In this document: positions 11,816 through 24,744 of the stretch, in pieces
Numbering within the stretch: the stretch's first letter is position 1
Layout: each line of letters begins with the position of its first letter
Origin: Epiperipatus broadwayi
Lineage: Eukaryota; Onychophora; Udeonychophora; Euonychophora; Peripatidae
Length of the DNA: 64,000 nucleotides
NCBI GenBank assembly: GCA_028023455.1
Contig: JAQFVV010012419.1
Span: 1,908,625 to 1,972,624, forward strand
Direction of reading: 5' to 3'
Notes under the pieces: model-generated
Told to the model about the DNA's origin: nothing
What the model saw: only the letters and a program-made list of their open reading frames with translations
Database searches by the model: none
Made by a program: the position numbers and the translations under genes

Positions 11816-13480
11816 AAGTAAGCTTTTGCTTTTATGTTGTGTATATTTTTAAAATCTCTTCTTTGAAAATGACGCACAAATTATTTATAAGTAGACTAAA
11901 AGTTGATAATGTTTGTATTTCTCGCGCTATTCTTGTTATCCAGCAAAACAAGATTGTGCTTGTAAAGTAAAATATCAAGAAAAAAAAAAGTTGAGATAAT
12001 TTTGAAAACAAGTGTTATGTATGATATATATAGTAAATAAATTTTTTAAAAGTCATTTTTGAATCATCTAACTTTTAATAAAAATAAATAATTGCATGAT
12101 TTTATTCTCAATTCTTTATTAAGAAATAAACACTTATCGGCTGATTTTTTTTATAGTGCCAAACTAGTGTAATGATAGTAATAGAAAAATTACAAATTCA
12201 TTAAAATGATAAGGATATTATATTTATAAATGGATAAATTCTGTTAATTTTGCTAATCATATAATGCTTTGCTAATAAAATGGAACAAAATAAATATTTA
12301 CTTTTAAAGTTTTATTGTGAAATATACGTCGTCATTGTAATAAGGTTTTAAAATATTTAAAATGCCAGATTATTTAAAGTTTGTTACAAATCGTACCACA
12401 GAGGAAAAAAAATAAAAGTAATAAAGGATTTTAAAAAGTCAAAATATGTTAATTGCAATAAAATTACAAAGTCATTTTTTTTCAAGGAAATCATCTGGAT
12501 TAAAACATAAATAAACTAATTTAGGTATAACCCACTTGAACGTTTAAACCTGGTCTCACTATATAATACCGAATAAATCAATAAATGTATATAAAAAGTT
12601 TTATTGTGGAGACTACAATAACCTATACCATATTAAGAAAAATTATCTCCAGAAAAATGGATAACTGATTTTAATTGTGATACACTTGAAGATCTGTGAA
12701 TATTGCCTTATTATGTTAGCATCAAACAGGATAATAAAATATATATGCATTATCTGAAATGTTTACTCATTATAATATCAGTGCCTATCATTTTAGCTCA
12801 CCAGAATAAAATAAACTTTATTAATAGGATAAACTCTGATAGTAGAAAACGTTTGTTTATTATTATTATTATTATTATTTTTTATTACTGCTGTGTTATA
12901 TATATTACTTAGGTAATGTGTTATTTTGGGAATTTTGTTTTTTCAAATATATATGTTTTATTGTGTCATGAAAAATATATATATTGTGTTAAAGAAAAAA
13001 AAAGATATGTAAAATATATACATCTATTACATGTATTTTTTTTTTTTAGTTAGGGAAAAACATAAGATTATATATAGCGTTTATTTAGAGAGAGTAGAGA
13101 GAGATCTTTACTTCTCTCATATTTTAAAACAGATTTTAATGTATGTTATTAAAGGTAAATAAACAAAGATTTTGTCAAAGATACTAGAATGGCCAGATTA
13201 TTTTCTTATATAAAAATTTTTTTATATAAACCTTTTTCATTTCATAGTTTTGTATAGAAATGAACTTGTCTACCTTGAATACAAATACAGGTTTGATCTT
13301 TATTGCTTAAATACATTGTGCTCTCTCTAATAAAAGTATAGTTGTCATTTTAAAACAATTAACGATCATTTGACATATGTATTTTGGTTGGTCTATTGAT
13401 ACATTAATGGTTTTGCATTGTAAAATGGAATATGTATATCTCCACTGATATTGTTGGTATTGTTTTACCTTGCTATAATT
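11816..13480. other. AT-rich stretch, no gene seen
   Basis: Includes a short interrupted (ATT)n run near 12857-12880. No family recognised; open frames have AT-driven composition. Confidence 0.5.
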
Positions 13481-14290
13481 TGAGAATGATTAGTGACAGT
13501 TTTTAGCTGATAGGATATTCCAATAGAATGGCATCCAATAGATTAATAGTAATATTGAGCATGGGCTGATGGAGAGTCACCACCTATTGCTGATTCAATG
13601 AGAGGAAAGATGGATAGAGGCTAAGTAGTAATTAATGATTGTTAGCATAAATAACCCCAAAGAGAGGATATCCATGATCTGAATTCTATTTTTTTCATGA
13701 TGAGGCAAAGCACACACATGTATATACCTATAGAGGTAGTAGAATTATCCAAATTATTATACAACTGTCATGTTGTCTTATAAAGCCTCCCTTGTTCCCT
13801 CATGATGATATAGAGTTAGTTTTTCCACCATGTATGGTGAAGTATAGTAGGTCAAAACCATATGGCAAGGACAAAATAATGTTATATTTGGGAACACTAA
13901 TCTAGCTATAGTGTTGGCCTAATTATAATAGTGTTTATGATGTTATAGGATCACTATCAGTTATAGACAGATCAAACTAGGATTATTGATAATGGTAGAA
14001 TTTTATAGATGTAAAAGCAAGAGATGCACATTGGCAGTGTGGATTCATCTTCATCAAATAATGATTTGACAATAGATTGGTAAGATCAGAAGTATTCAAT
14101 AATTAAGTTGTGGACATAGGTAATGTTGTAGTGAAATCTATGTGTATTTGACTTTTGATGTTTCTTCTTACTTTAATGCACCAAACCTATTCATTTCAAA
14201 TTTGAATAAGTTATTAATTGCGCAGAATATGATAATTGCCCTTATCATATCCTGATAAAAGAAAGAGCTTTAGGAGAATGCAATACTTTA
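13481..14290. other. Moderately mixed-composition block, unassigned
   Basis: Less AT-extreme than the neighbours, with closed reading frames throughout. It may be an old repeat or conserved non-coding DNA, and I cannot name it. Confidence 0.3.
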
Positions 14291-14435
14291 TGAGATGTAA
14301 TATGTTGGACTATTTCCATCATTTATGAGTGAATATTGAATGTATAGAAAATTTTAAACTTTATTTAAACTTTTCAAATACAAACAACTTGTTAATAATA
14401 ACACACATATAGACAATACAGGTTAGTAATTACAC

Positions 14436-14474
14436 AACATTTCGAGTAGTATTATTCTCCACTCCTCTTCAGGT
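14436..14474 (-). ncRNA. Hammerhead-like core in SINE body (left copy), candidate
   Basis: On the minus strand CTGAAGA is followed by a possible GAGU/ACUC stem II and then CGAAAT. This matches the hammerhead core order CUGANGA - stem II - GAAA. Stems I and III are not convincing. It may be a decayed ribozyme or a coincidental conserved SINE motif. Confidence 0.2.
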
Positions 14475-14743
14475 GTTGCTGTTCTATATGCACAGTGACA
14501 ATATTCACTTAGAAGTTCAACTCGCACCTTTAGATTCTTGTATATTGAATTTAAGGCAAATGCTCTACCAATTGAGCTATTCTGTCAAAGGCAACATATA
14601 GTAGAAATTTGATACTATATGTTGCCTTTGACAGAATAGCTCAGTTGGTAGAGCATTTGCCTTAAATTCAATATACAAGAATCTAAAGGTGCGAGTTCAA
14701 CTTCTAAGTGAATATTGTCACTGTGCAAATAGGCCAGCAACAC

Positions 14744-14778
14744 CTGAAGAAGAGTGGAAAATAATACTAATCGAAATG
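14744..14778 (+). ncRNA. Hammerhead-like core in SINE body (right copy), candidate
   Basis: CTGAAGA at 14744-14750 and GAAA at 14773-14776 repeat the pattern of the left copy. The putative stem II has one mismatch here (GAGU against AAUC). A self-cleaving activity is not shown by the sequence. Confidence 0.18.
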
Positions 14779-14929
14779 TTGTGTAATTACTAACCTGTAT
14801 TGTCTATTTGTGTGTTATTACTAACAAGTTGTTTGTATTTGAAAAGTTTAAATAAAGTTTAAAATTTTCTATACATTCAATATTCACTCATAAATGATGG
14901 AAATAGTCCAACATATTACATCTTATAAT

Positions 14930-15770
14930 ATACCATCATTACAAACCTTCAGACAAATACATTACTTTATGAGTTTCTTTGAATTTTAAATTTAAACTTT
15001 GTGCATATCCTAAAATTCTAAATATACTGTTAGTTGTAATTTAAATGTTAGTCAGCTTAAATAAGTTTCATTACCCTATTCTATAAAATAAGCTAAACTG
15101 TAACAAGTGATACTTCAAATTTCATTTTATAAGCAGGTTGTACCATTTGCTGAGTATATAGTCAATGGGATACCAGGTATTTTTCCATCCATAAGTTCTT
15201 TTAATATATTAGTTTTATTTCATGCCATGTCTTTGAATTAAAAATTTGTAAATATTGTAAATAAAGTTTGTTGTGTTTAAAAATTTATTTGGTTGCCTGT
15301 AATCTTATTGCTAATTACCACATATATACACTATTAGTGTTATTGCTATCGACCCATCAGTAGATTATAAATTGAAATCATCATCAACCAATATAGTACC
15401 ATTAACTATATGTTGTTATACTCTAATAGTTTTGTTAAGCCTTATAATTTATTAGTACATCTAATGCATTATCACACAATAATCAAAATGTTAATAATTT
15501 AGAGTACAGATTATTTTAAGTAATAGATTAAAAGATAAATATAATATTGATTTAATTGATTTAGTTAAATACAGAGCTATCATTCACTGATCTTGATCAC
15601 ATGGTTTTAATTATTGGAAAAAAGGAATTGGGCAAGTGATTGTGTTTATTTAGTAAAAAGTTATTCCTATTCCTTAAATATTAAAGTTATAAGAACTATT
15701 GAGTTCATAAAGTTTATGTGTAACTGCTAGATATAGTTCTTAATTTGAGTTTATATTGAGAGCTGTTTTG
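14930..15770. other. AT-rich stretch, no feature seen
   Basis: No gene or recognised repeat. Confidence 0.5.
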
Positions 15771-15777
15771 TGCATTA

Positions 15778-15870
15778 TGTTTGGGTAGTGGTAAAATCCT
15801 TCTCACTGACCCAAATATATTGTGTATAATGATTTTGAGTGTTCGAACCCTGAGAAAAATTAGTTGTTAA
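15778..15870 (+). repeat. tRNA-like SINE head, second type
   Basis: GGGTAGTGGTAAAATCC near 15783 resembles an RNA polymerase III A box. GAGTGTTCGAACCCTGA near 15837 is a good B-box match (GTTCGANNC). The spacing of about 50 bp is typical of tRNA-derived SINE promoters. The body and tail are not defined, and I see no clear target duplication. It is not a functional tRNA: cloverleaf arms do not close. Confidence 0.4.
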
Positions 15871-16059
15871 GTTTCAAGGTAGATACTTTCACTGTTTTAT
15901 GAAAGTCAACCAAACTTTAGGATGTAAATTACTCCTTGTGTTGTAAAACATATAACTTGTTTTAACTTTATGATAAATATTCTGGTTGTGTCAAGCTTGG
16001 AATCCCTAATTTTTATTTAGCTTATCTTCATACTATTTAATACATTATTAGTTTATAGT

Positions 16060-16390
16060 TTAAGATTTCAGTCTCCATCATTTACATTGTTCTTCAATTT
16101 TCATCTTGATTGTTCTTTTATTTATTCATTCTCATTTGACATTAATTCATTATCATAATTGATTAATCATACATTAACTTTTATTCTTTTATCATCTTAA
16201 CTATTCATTAACTCTTATTCTATCATCATCTTAATCATTCATTATTCTCATACATATTCATTCTTTTCTTTTCATTCTTAGACTCATTTCATTCTACTAT
16301 TTAAATATTACTTATTTTCATCATCCATTTAGTCATCTATATCATAATTTACTTATCATTCATTTACAGTCTTAATTTCATAATCATTCC
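16060..16390. repeat. Degenerate TCATT-rich, pyrimidine-skewed low-complexity tract
   Basis: About 330 bp composed mainly of variants of TCATT, TTATCA and ATTCATT with very few G bases on the plus strand. It looks like an old simple-sequence expansion. Confidence 0.6.
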
Positions 16391-16800
16391 AGAGATATAA
16401 TTATCAGCTAGTTATTGGTTTTCCAAATATCAAAGTTAGCATATCATATTTTGTTTGTTTGGATTTCAAAGCTGGTTAGACCAGAAGTTATTATCTTGAT
16501 TAATCACCTTGTGATCTTCTTTTGATCTATAGTTTCATGCTAGTTTTATTCAATACAGGAATCATTTCATTAGTTTTACATTTTTGTTTCTTTATGCTTA
16601 TATTTTTGATAATGAGAGTATGATAAGTTGCATAGGAGAATTTAGTCACTAAAACACATAGCATGATTCGTTTGTGACCAGTTAGACCAGTGAGAATGTT
16701 ACAATTGAGATTATGGTGCAACATAGTGGCTTGATTGATTGATTAAGGATGTAGCTAGGTTATATGGGTTTATGGCCCCAGAGATATGTGGGTCTAACTG
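16391..16800. other. AT-rich stretch, no gene seen
   Basis: No supportable gene. The minus-strand open frame at 16527-16724 has no recognisable domain. Confidence 0.45.
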
Positions 16801-16802
16801 TC

Positions 16803-17160
16803 CAATGATCAGATGGAAGGTTACAATATATATATATATATATATATATACATACTGATATCAGACCCATATAGCTATCTGGCTTGATAAGCTGAGTTTG
16901 AAGACATTTACATGTCTAAAAAATTCATGCTTGCAAACTGATAGGAACTTGTTGCATAAATGCTTGGAGTTAGTGTTTAGGTCTAGTTTCTAACTCCTAT
17001 CCTTCACTGATGATAGCAAATCAGCTTGAAATCAACTTATCTGAGGGTGGAGCCAACGAAAGAGACAGTGAATTCTGACTCTGACGTTTATGTAAACAAA
17101 AATACGCTTGTTTGGAGATCTTGGTAAAGCTCCATCTATTGATCATATATATATATATAA
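16803..17160 (-). repeat. REP-A dispersed repeat, diverged copy
   Basis: This matches the 415-bp units at 33.8-35.3 kb. Shared landmarks, in the same order as the 34.45-35.28 kb units, are ATCAGACCCATATA, a long segment around GAGTTTGAAGAC, GTTTAGGTCTAGTTTCTA, AGCTTGAAATCA and TTTATGTAAACAAA. The copy is flanked by (AT)n on both sides (16826-16850 and 17146-17158). It encodes no protein. The strand is given relative to the 33.79-34.45 kb units and is arbitrary. Confidence 0.8.
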
Positions 17161-19130
17161 CTGCATTCAATTATAATTAATAAATTAATAAATTGTATTG
17201 AAATCCTATTTATGTTTTAACCTGCTTATATTTGATGAAAGTTTTATTTTGTAGAATCTTTCCAAGTTATAATATTTTCTTCTATGATTATTTCAATTTT
17301 TGTGTTTATCAGTTCATATTACAATTGCGTAATTGCTTGTGAAGTTAAACTTTGAGTAATATAAGATAAAATATAGTATTTTTTTTTTTTTAAATAAAAG
17401 ACGGGAAACAATATTTCCATGTGCGAAATTGTGTATAAATAATTGATAATTGAAATTAACATGTGAAATCTTAATATTTTTTTGAAAAGTAAAAAATCTT
17501 ATATAATTGTTTTATTTATGAAATAGGGCAAATATATATGTTAAATGTAATTTTAAAATTGTTTCCTTGATCGATTTTATTACAATTTTTTAAAAGTAAA
17601 TATTTAATTTGTAATTATATCATTTGCATGATTAAACTTGTCTATTTTCACTATTTTTTTGTCTTCTTACATATAAATTTAAGTATTACTAAAATCAAAA
17701 AGAAAAAAAAGGATAAAAGCATCATAAAGATTATTTTAAAAATTATTTTCTAATATTCATAGAAACTTGTCAAGCAAATAAATGAAAAATTTTAAATATT
17801 AAAAAAAAACCATCAGAATTCGCACCAGATAACAGTTTTATTTAAATAATAATGTTTTTTGTAATGTTTCCAGCATATGCATTTAAAGATAGAAGTTAAA
17901 ATAAATCCAAAGCACAGCGACCAGTAATAATGCATGAGAGCTGTATCGCAATAGAATCATATTTTGTTATTACAGCCAACACAGTCTTGCACAGACAAGG
18001 GCAAATCATTTTGATTACGCTTCTCTTGAGATGGGGTTTATCATGAATCGACCCACAATTTTAAACTTAATAAATATTTATCTTCTTTTTTGTTTTTACC
18101 GATATACTTATATATATTATAATCTCTATATATGAGTCATATAACTGTCTCTTCAATGTTTATTCAAACATTCACAGCTTAAATTTCTAATGCATCAATA
18201 AAAAAACAACAACCTTTAAATAAATAAAAAATTCTCTATTATTTTTTAGTTTTAACAAAACACTTTTTATTAAAAGGTGATAAAAAAAGAAAAAGAGATA
18301 AAATAGGGCTAATAGAATAATTTGATAATAAGGAACAAAATATAGGTAAGCTTAATATGCTACTTAATGTATTCAGAGGGAGAAATAATTTGCTTGACTA
18401 ACAGAAAGGATATATAGCCTATATAAAGAAATATCATCTAAGGAAAAGATATTTTACATTATATCACAACTAACATAAAAATATCATTTGCAAATCATAA
18501 AAGACCATACCAGTACTTATCATAGTTAATGTTGACTAATAATTTGAGTGATATGATAATTTTATAAATACCAATTCAAATAGTTGCTATAAAAACACAT
18601 GGTTTAATTTTTTTCATTCGAAGAGTAATCTAAACTCAGATTCTTAAAGACAATGAGACATATAAATTTTATGCTAATTGAATTCACTTTTGACAAAATT
18701 GTGTATGAAATGTGATTTGTATTGAGCAATTTAAAACTGAACTAGACTGAAATGATGTTAGAATTAGGTATTGGATTATCAGAATTATCAATAACAGACA
18801 TCATGGAGTAAAAAAATAGGATTGTTTTCTATATAATGTCATTCAGGTAAACAGATTTTGTAACTAATAATATATTTGCAACTATTGTTTGTATTAAACA
18901 AAATCAAGTGAAAATTTTCATCTTATTCTTAACATGTGGTTCCAAATCTTATGCTAACTGGAGACAAAGAAGTGAAACAATACAATATTCATCAATTCCT
19001 ATCACTTTTTAGTATATACTAACAGTGTTCAATACATTTATTTTCCATTTGTGTTGAACATGAATACCAAATAGAAAGAAGTTGCAGGATTTGGAACACA
19101 TTGTGCTGGTAAATAATATATATCATCACC
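17161..19130. other. AT-rich stretch, no feature seen
   Basis: About 2 kb of A+T-rich DNA without a recognisable gene or repeat family. Confidence 0.5.
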
Positions 19131-19134
19131 ATTT

Positions 19135-20070
19135 TCAACTAATATCCATCCTCTACAAAATGAAGGTCTCACCAAATTCAATCCATCTTCTCCAATATCT
19201 AGTCTCTCTTCTCCATCTCACTCCAGAATGCTTCCTTATTTCATTGATCCATCTCACATATGGTCTTTTTGTAGGTCTTTTACTGTCTCTTGGAATTCAC
19301 TTTAAGATTTCAACTGTTCATTTATTATTGTCTTTTTTAACAATGTATCCAGCCCAAATAAACTCCAGTCTCTTCTCTCAATGATGTCAGTAACATCTGT
19401 TTGCTCTCTTATCCATATATTTTATTTTCAATTTTTTTCTTTACTCCTAGCATGCATCTCTTTTTACTTTGTTGAATGATCTGATGCCTCTGTATTGCTC
19501 TTCTGTTAAATGTCCAATTCTCAGACCCATAAGTAAGAACTGGTAAAACATATTTATTATAAACCATTTTTAAACACATAGGCACATTTCCTTTTAAAAT
19601 TAAGTTATTTCTACCAAAAGCACTCCAACAAAGTTTAATTCAATGATTAATTTCATCCTTTATGTTTTCATCTGCAGCAACAATCTTGTAAAGAAATTTG
19701 TAGCTGTTTAACTTCTTCTAATTCACCATTATCAATCCTCATTTTTTTCTTTAGAAAAAATCCATTAAACATTTCTTTAGTTTTTTAGGATTACCTTTAA
19801 TCCTAATTTGATACTGCCATCTGAAAACTCTTACAACAATTCCTGAAGCTATAAAGCATTATTTTTAAAAACAATTACATTATCTAAAAAATCTAGATGA
19901 GTTAAATAATATCCATCTACTTTTAAATCCTTAGCATTCCATTTTAACTCACAAAATTCTTGTTGCAAAACTGGTGTAAAAAGTTTGGAGATATGGCATC
20001 ACCCTGTCATATACCCATCTCATAACTTTTTTTAGTATCACTATGTAATCTAATTGTTGCTGTAGCATTT
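19135..20070 (-). pseudogene. RTE-type LINE remnant (copy B), C-terminal RT part
   Basis: On the minus strand, near 20020-20060, it reads a GIRQGDAISPKLF-like motif with frame breaks. This is the conserved stretch before the RT active site. It is followed around 19880-19960 by VDGYYLTHLDFLDN, where FLDN stands in place of the usual F/Y-A-D-D. The rest aligns with the 3' half of copies A (3.6 kb), C (40.4 kb) and D (48-49.7 kb). The catalytic Asp-Asp is damaged and several stops are present. The 5' part is missing, and the break lies beside a REP-A copy. It is inactive. Confidence 0.8.
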
Positions 20071-20082
20071 TTATATATATAT

Positions 20083-20345
20083 AACAAAACAAGTTATAAA
20101 TCACGTAACTTGCTATAGCTTGCATTTATGATCAATAGATGGAGGTTTACCAAAATCTCCGTACAAGCGTATTGTTTACATAAACATCAAAAGAGTCAGA
20201 ATTCACTATCTCTTTCATTGGCTCCACCTTCAGATCAGCTGATTTCAAGCTAATTTGCTATCATCAATGAAGGATAGGGACCAGAAACTGATAGGAACTT
20301 GTTTCATAAATGCTGAGAGTTAGTGTTTAGATCTAGTTTAAATAT
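20083..20345 (+). repeat. REP-A dispersed repeat, diverged copy
   Basis: This copy begins AACAAGTTATAAATCACGTA after a short (AT)n and runs to TTTAGATCTAGTTT. It contains GTTTACATAAAC, AGATCAGCTGATTTCAAGC and other landmarks of the 415-bp REP-A unit in the orientation of 33.79-34.45 kb. It is truncated relative to the full unit and abuts the broken end of the RTE copy, separated by (AT)n. Confidence 0.8.
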
Positions 20346-20624
20346 AAATTTAAATTTGATTTTGAAAATGTGAAAATTCTTCATGAGGAGATAAACCATA
20401 ATAAAAGAAAAATTAAAGAGGCAATTTTTATAAATAGAAATAAAATGCATTTAATAAATAGGCAATCTGCTAACATTAAAATATGAGATTCCTGAAATTT
20501 GAATGGATGACGTTTGCTTCGGCTTTGTTTTCTTTTTGAATTTTAATGGCAGTTAAGGCAGCTTCAAGAAATTAACCAAAAGTACTTCTACCAATTTAAA
20601 GATTGTTTATAATAGTTTGTTACC

Positions 20625-20893
<269 letters not shown>

Positions 20894-20909
20894 GTAATAT
20901 ATATATATT

Positions 20910-23095
20910 GTAATTTTAAGTTCTGCCTATAGAACTTTATATTACATATTTTTGCTCATATATCTAAAAGAAAATAAGATTATATGGTTTATTTTCTGTT
21001 GAATAAATTATCTTTGCATAATAAAAGTAGTAAATCATTTAATAAATTATCTTATTGATTTATAACTAATGTTATAATATTTTAAATACAAGTATATTTT
21101 ACAACTAATGTTATATATGACAAATTTAGCAGTCAAGCTTATTTTATAATTGTAGGTATTATAAAACCACAAAGTTAGTATTTTAGTGTATAACTTATTA
21201 ATAGATCTTAGTTTGAAAATTTAATTATACTCCTAATGCTGTCACAATTCATGCCTTTTTGAATTAAATCATTATAAAATTAACACCTAAGTAATTTTAG
21301 TGATGCTTTATTTACTTTTATTAATATAATCAATTTGTTACAACTTGTATTAAAAATATATTTCTAATTGCTAGCTTAATAATATTATAATCATCTATTA
21401 CCATTTATAATTAGCCAATAAATTTAAATTAATTATTTCTAAATCATATTTTAAATATATTTAGGGTGAGTGTATGCATGTAATTTATTTAAAATTTTAA
21501 AAAGAAAATGATTATATTTCAACTTCATTGTCTGGAAGATGTAGAAATATAAAATAATTTTGTTATAAAGTTTTGCTTATAAAAATATCTGTTTTTAAAA
21601 AAGAAATGTTGTAATTGAATTAATATTTTGAGAACTTTAAAAAGAGTATTTTAAATTAATTATTATTGATATCATATTTTCATTTATTAAATAATTTGTA
21701 AAATGTATAATATAACATGCTGATGCAATATTAATTTATGGATTTGTCTAAAATTTTCAGACAATGCAATTAAAAAAAGTTATTTTTAGCATATTTGACT
21801 TATCAACTAAATTAGGTTATATAAATCAATTATTGATTAACATCTTTATTGTCAATCATTTAATTAATTTTCAGTTACTTGACATGGTATGCTTAAACGT
21901 TGACCATGTGTATCATTAAACATTTCATCATTTTGCATTGTTTTACTATGTATACTTCTTTATAATTGCTTATTAATTACATAAAGTTTAAGCCATGAAT
22001 TGCTAATGTAATTATATGCTTGGGTCTCTAGCTTTGGCCCAAGCATAACTCTTCAGAGTCTCATTGCATACATCATTTGGAAAGCTCCAATAATGTGTAA
22101 TTATGAAAAAAATATACACTGCTGCAATGCTTTGTGTCAACATAAATTTTCTATGGAAGGTATAATTATACTGCTTGAACATTATTAATATTCAATTACT
22201 TGTTTAGTCATACCAAAATTATATAGAATTAAGACTTTTAACTGTTGAATGCCAAAACTTTATGTAACTTGGAACTAAATTTATTGGATTTTATTCTACC
22301 ATGAATTATTTATATATTTTGCAAATGCTGAACTCATTATTATTATTTTCAAAAGATCCTAATTGAGCTTAATTTGATGTTATATTCAACTTAGAATTTT
22401 TGCTAACTTGAAGAATGTTGTAAATAGTAAAAGCAGCTGTGGAATAATAATTATGAAAGTACAAATGCTTTTGCCTTGTTATGAAAGTAAATTATTCTAT
22501 TATTATTATTAATATTATTGCTCTAGAATTTAAAACAATTTTCATAAAAATAATTACAATGCTATTTTAAAACAAACAAAATGTTTATTTTAACATTGAT
22601 AAAATTACGAAATGGATATATTACATTTTTAAAGAATTTTATCGTATTCTTAGAATCTTATAAATGGATTAATTTCACGTTTATGCATTTTGCCTTCAAC
22701 TGAATTATACATGATAAAATATTGCATTTTAAAGAAATATTTTGCCTTGTTCTGGAAATATAAAATAAATATTCATGCTCAAATGTACTTTATTGTCTTT
22801 AAATATTTTATCACTGATGAAATAAAAAATATTGCATAAAACCTATTCTGTGCATTTTTTTACAATTTGCTTCTTGTTTTATAATAGATATTGCCTTTAA
22901 AGGATTGCTGTGTTTCTGATAAATTATGTATTGATGTATAAAGATTGTCTCATTGTGTTAAGCTATGAATTGTATTTCAAAAGGCAATAATATTATTATC
23001 TTCATACTGCTTAAATAAATATAATGCTTACTATATTTTTCATTGTTTTATGTTTGAATTGTTACAAAAGCAATTACATTTTCTTATATTATTTT
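20910..23095. other. AT-rich stretch, no gene seen
   Basis: About 2.2 kb without a recognisable gene. A short hairpin (GCTTGGGTC / GGCCCAAGC) lies at about 22018-22046. Confidence 0.5.
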
Positions 23096-23420
23096 ATATT
23101 TACTAAGGCTTTAACCTCAAGAATATGCATGTAAAAATGTGATATTAGGGACCTTTACAGGTCTTAACCACAAGCTTACACCTTGGCAGAAAAGAGGGGA
23201 ACCCTTCTTTACTTTAACCTACTTTCTATTTAAATAGGTGAAGCTGAAGTGGTTAGATCTAAGAGTGTGAAGCTATTCAATACTTCACTGATTAAGTCCA
23301 CGTTTCTTATTACACATTAATACTCACGAAATCTTATGATTTACAATGAGTCAATGGAAAGATCTTATAGTTAGAAATCTATTACAATAAATAGAAAGTA
23401 GGTTAAAGTATTGAAATCGA
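23096..23420 (+). repeat. REP-C dispersed repeat
   Basis: Landmarks are TAGGGACCT, CTTAACCACAAGCTTA, AAAGAGGGGAACCCTTCTTT and AACCTACTTTCTAT. They recur in the same order at 51117-51292. Within this copy TTAACCTACTTTCTATTT (23216) is matched by AAATAGAAAGTAGGTTAA (23391), a perfect 18-bp inverted pair enclosing 150 bp. A much-diverged relative may lie at 35840-35945. There is no coding capacity. Confidence 0.75.
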
Positions 23421-24310
23421 AGACTTAAGGATTTATGTATAATTAAATTGTAAAAAGGTTATCAATTTTTATTTTTAAGTTTATTCATATGCATATTATA
23501 TTTATGATATTTCATATTTATTATTTATGTATGATTTGTAATATGTTTATTATGAGAATTATTAGAATATTACTGTTTTGAAATATATTCAAAGTATAAC
23601 ATATTCATCCTATATTATCGTATACAAATGAATAGAAGAGTTAGTGGAATGGATGTATATTTTTCTTATTAAATTGCTAAGCCAAAATTTATGTGCAGAA
23701 TTATACATTGCTTTAATTTTTATCAGTTTTTCACATCATCAGTTCATTATTGCTAAATGAGGTAGGATTAACTCTATTTTAATATATTATTCTTATTATT
23801 CTTCTGAGATGTAATCTATTTTAGGTGACTGGAGCCAATAATAATATGTTTTAGGCAATTCTTTATGATGGTTTATTCTTGATATATTTGTTTAGATCAG
23901 AGACAAGACAATCCTTTATGTGCTCTTTTGGGTGGTTTACTTTTGAGTCTATTCCATCATAATGCCTTTTTGCATGTGTTGATATTTATCTTGATAAAAT
24001 TTGTTAAAGTCATGCATGATATCAGCCATATTTTTATTTTGCTCTTGATGCAACAAGAGTAGTTTTAAAATGTTGTTATTGTTGATGTGCTTAGGTGTAC
24101 ATGTCTGATGTGTTTAAAAACCCAGATAAAATGATTTATACTTAAATTAATAATTATTTTTAGGTGGTTATAAAATTTTATATCTTCCATTTTCATTGTT
24201 ATTATATTTCTGGTAAGGTATAAAAGCTGGATTAATAATATATATAGGAATCTTTTGTATTATTTCTCCTTTACTTTCTTTGCATTTCTTCATATATTCA
24301 TATATATTGC
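23421..24310. other. AT-rich stretch, no feature seen
   Basis: No gene or defined repeat. Confidence 0.5.
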
Positions 24311-24548
24311 TTATAATAACTTCTTTCATATACACTTTAAGGCAAACAAATGTTTTAATAAAACATCTTTACTTTCCTGACAGTTTCAACTGTCCAGCTG
24401 TCTTCATCAGAGCTTTCTCAAACATCCTCTTGACAGTTTCAACTGTCCAGCAGTCTTCATCAGAGTTTCTCAAATGCTGTCAGGAAAATAAAGAAGTTTT
24501 ATTAAAAATATTTTTTCCATTAAAGTGTATATGAGGAAGTTATTATAA
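24311..24548. repeat. Foldback repeat with internal tandem copies
   Basis: The left arm 24311-24384 and right arm 24475-24548 are imperfect reverse complements: TTATAATAACTTC against GAAGTTATTATAA at the ends and TTTCCTGACAG against CTGTCAGGAAA inside. Between them lie two tandem copies, 53 bp apart, of GACAGTTTCAACTGTCCAGC plus GTCTTCATCAGAG. The same signature occurs at 57.54 kb. Confidence 0.8.
24379..24464 (-). ncRNA. Hammerhead-like core, two tandem copies, candidate
   Basis: On the minus strand each copy reads CTGATGA, then a short segment, then GAAACTGTC. In the copy at 24432-24464 the middle can form an ACUG/CAGU stem II with a five-base loop. The copy at 24379-24411 has one mismatch in that stem. 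GACAGTTGAAACTGTC is also a simple palindrome, which may be the real reason for its conservation. Confidence 0.22.
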
Positions 24549-24744
24549 CTTTTTGTATCTATAATCAAATCATATTGCATTTGTTTGTAATTGAAATTTT
24601 ACTTAAAGTTGTGATAATTATAAATTTTGATTTCATTAAAATATTTAATAATTATCTTTGTCATATTTATTAGTATTAATAGAATATTGATTTAATTATT
24701 ACGCCTTAATTTGTATCTCCAAAATTGCATTGTTGAAAGATATA

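Larger units (their letters stand above)
14291..14924. repeat. Head-to-head palindrome of a tRNA-derived SINE
   Basis: The left arm 14291-14603 and right arm 14613-14924 are close reverse complements around a nine-base centre, so two copies of one element face each other. In the right copy the tRNA-like head starts near 14632. It has the A-box/D-arm TAGCTCAGTTGGTAGAGC, with a perfect GCTC/GAGC stem, and a weak B box GGTGCGAGTTCAA at about 14688. The body contains CACCTGAAGAAGAGTGG and GAAATGTTGTG. The 3' part includes AATAAAGTTTAAA. The tRNA heads point away from the centre-proximal flank in both directions. Arms differ at only a few sites, so the inverted doubling is fairly recent or has been homogenised. 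Confidence 0.85.

Noticed and set aside
14632-14706. Functional tRNA gene
   Set aside because: The D-arm is good, but the anticodon arm is too long, the acceptor stem does not close and the B box is weak. It is present as an inverted pair inside a repeat, so it is a SINE head.
19082-19384. 100-codon plus-strand frame
   Set aside because: It lies opposite RTE copy B, whose minus strand aligns with three other LINE copies. The Leu/Ser/His-rich plus reading is a shadow.
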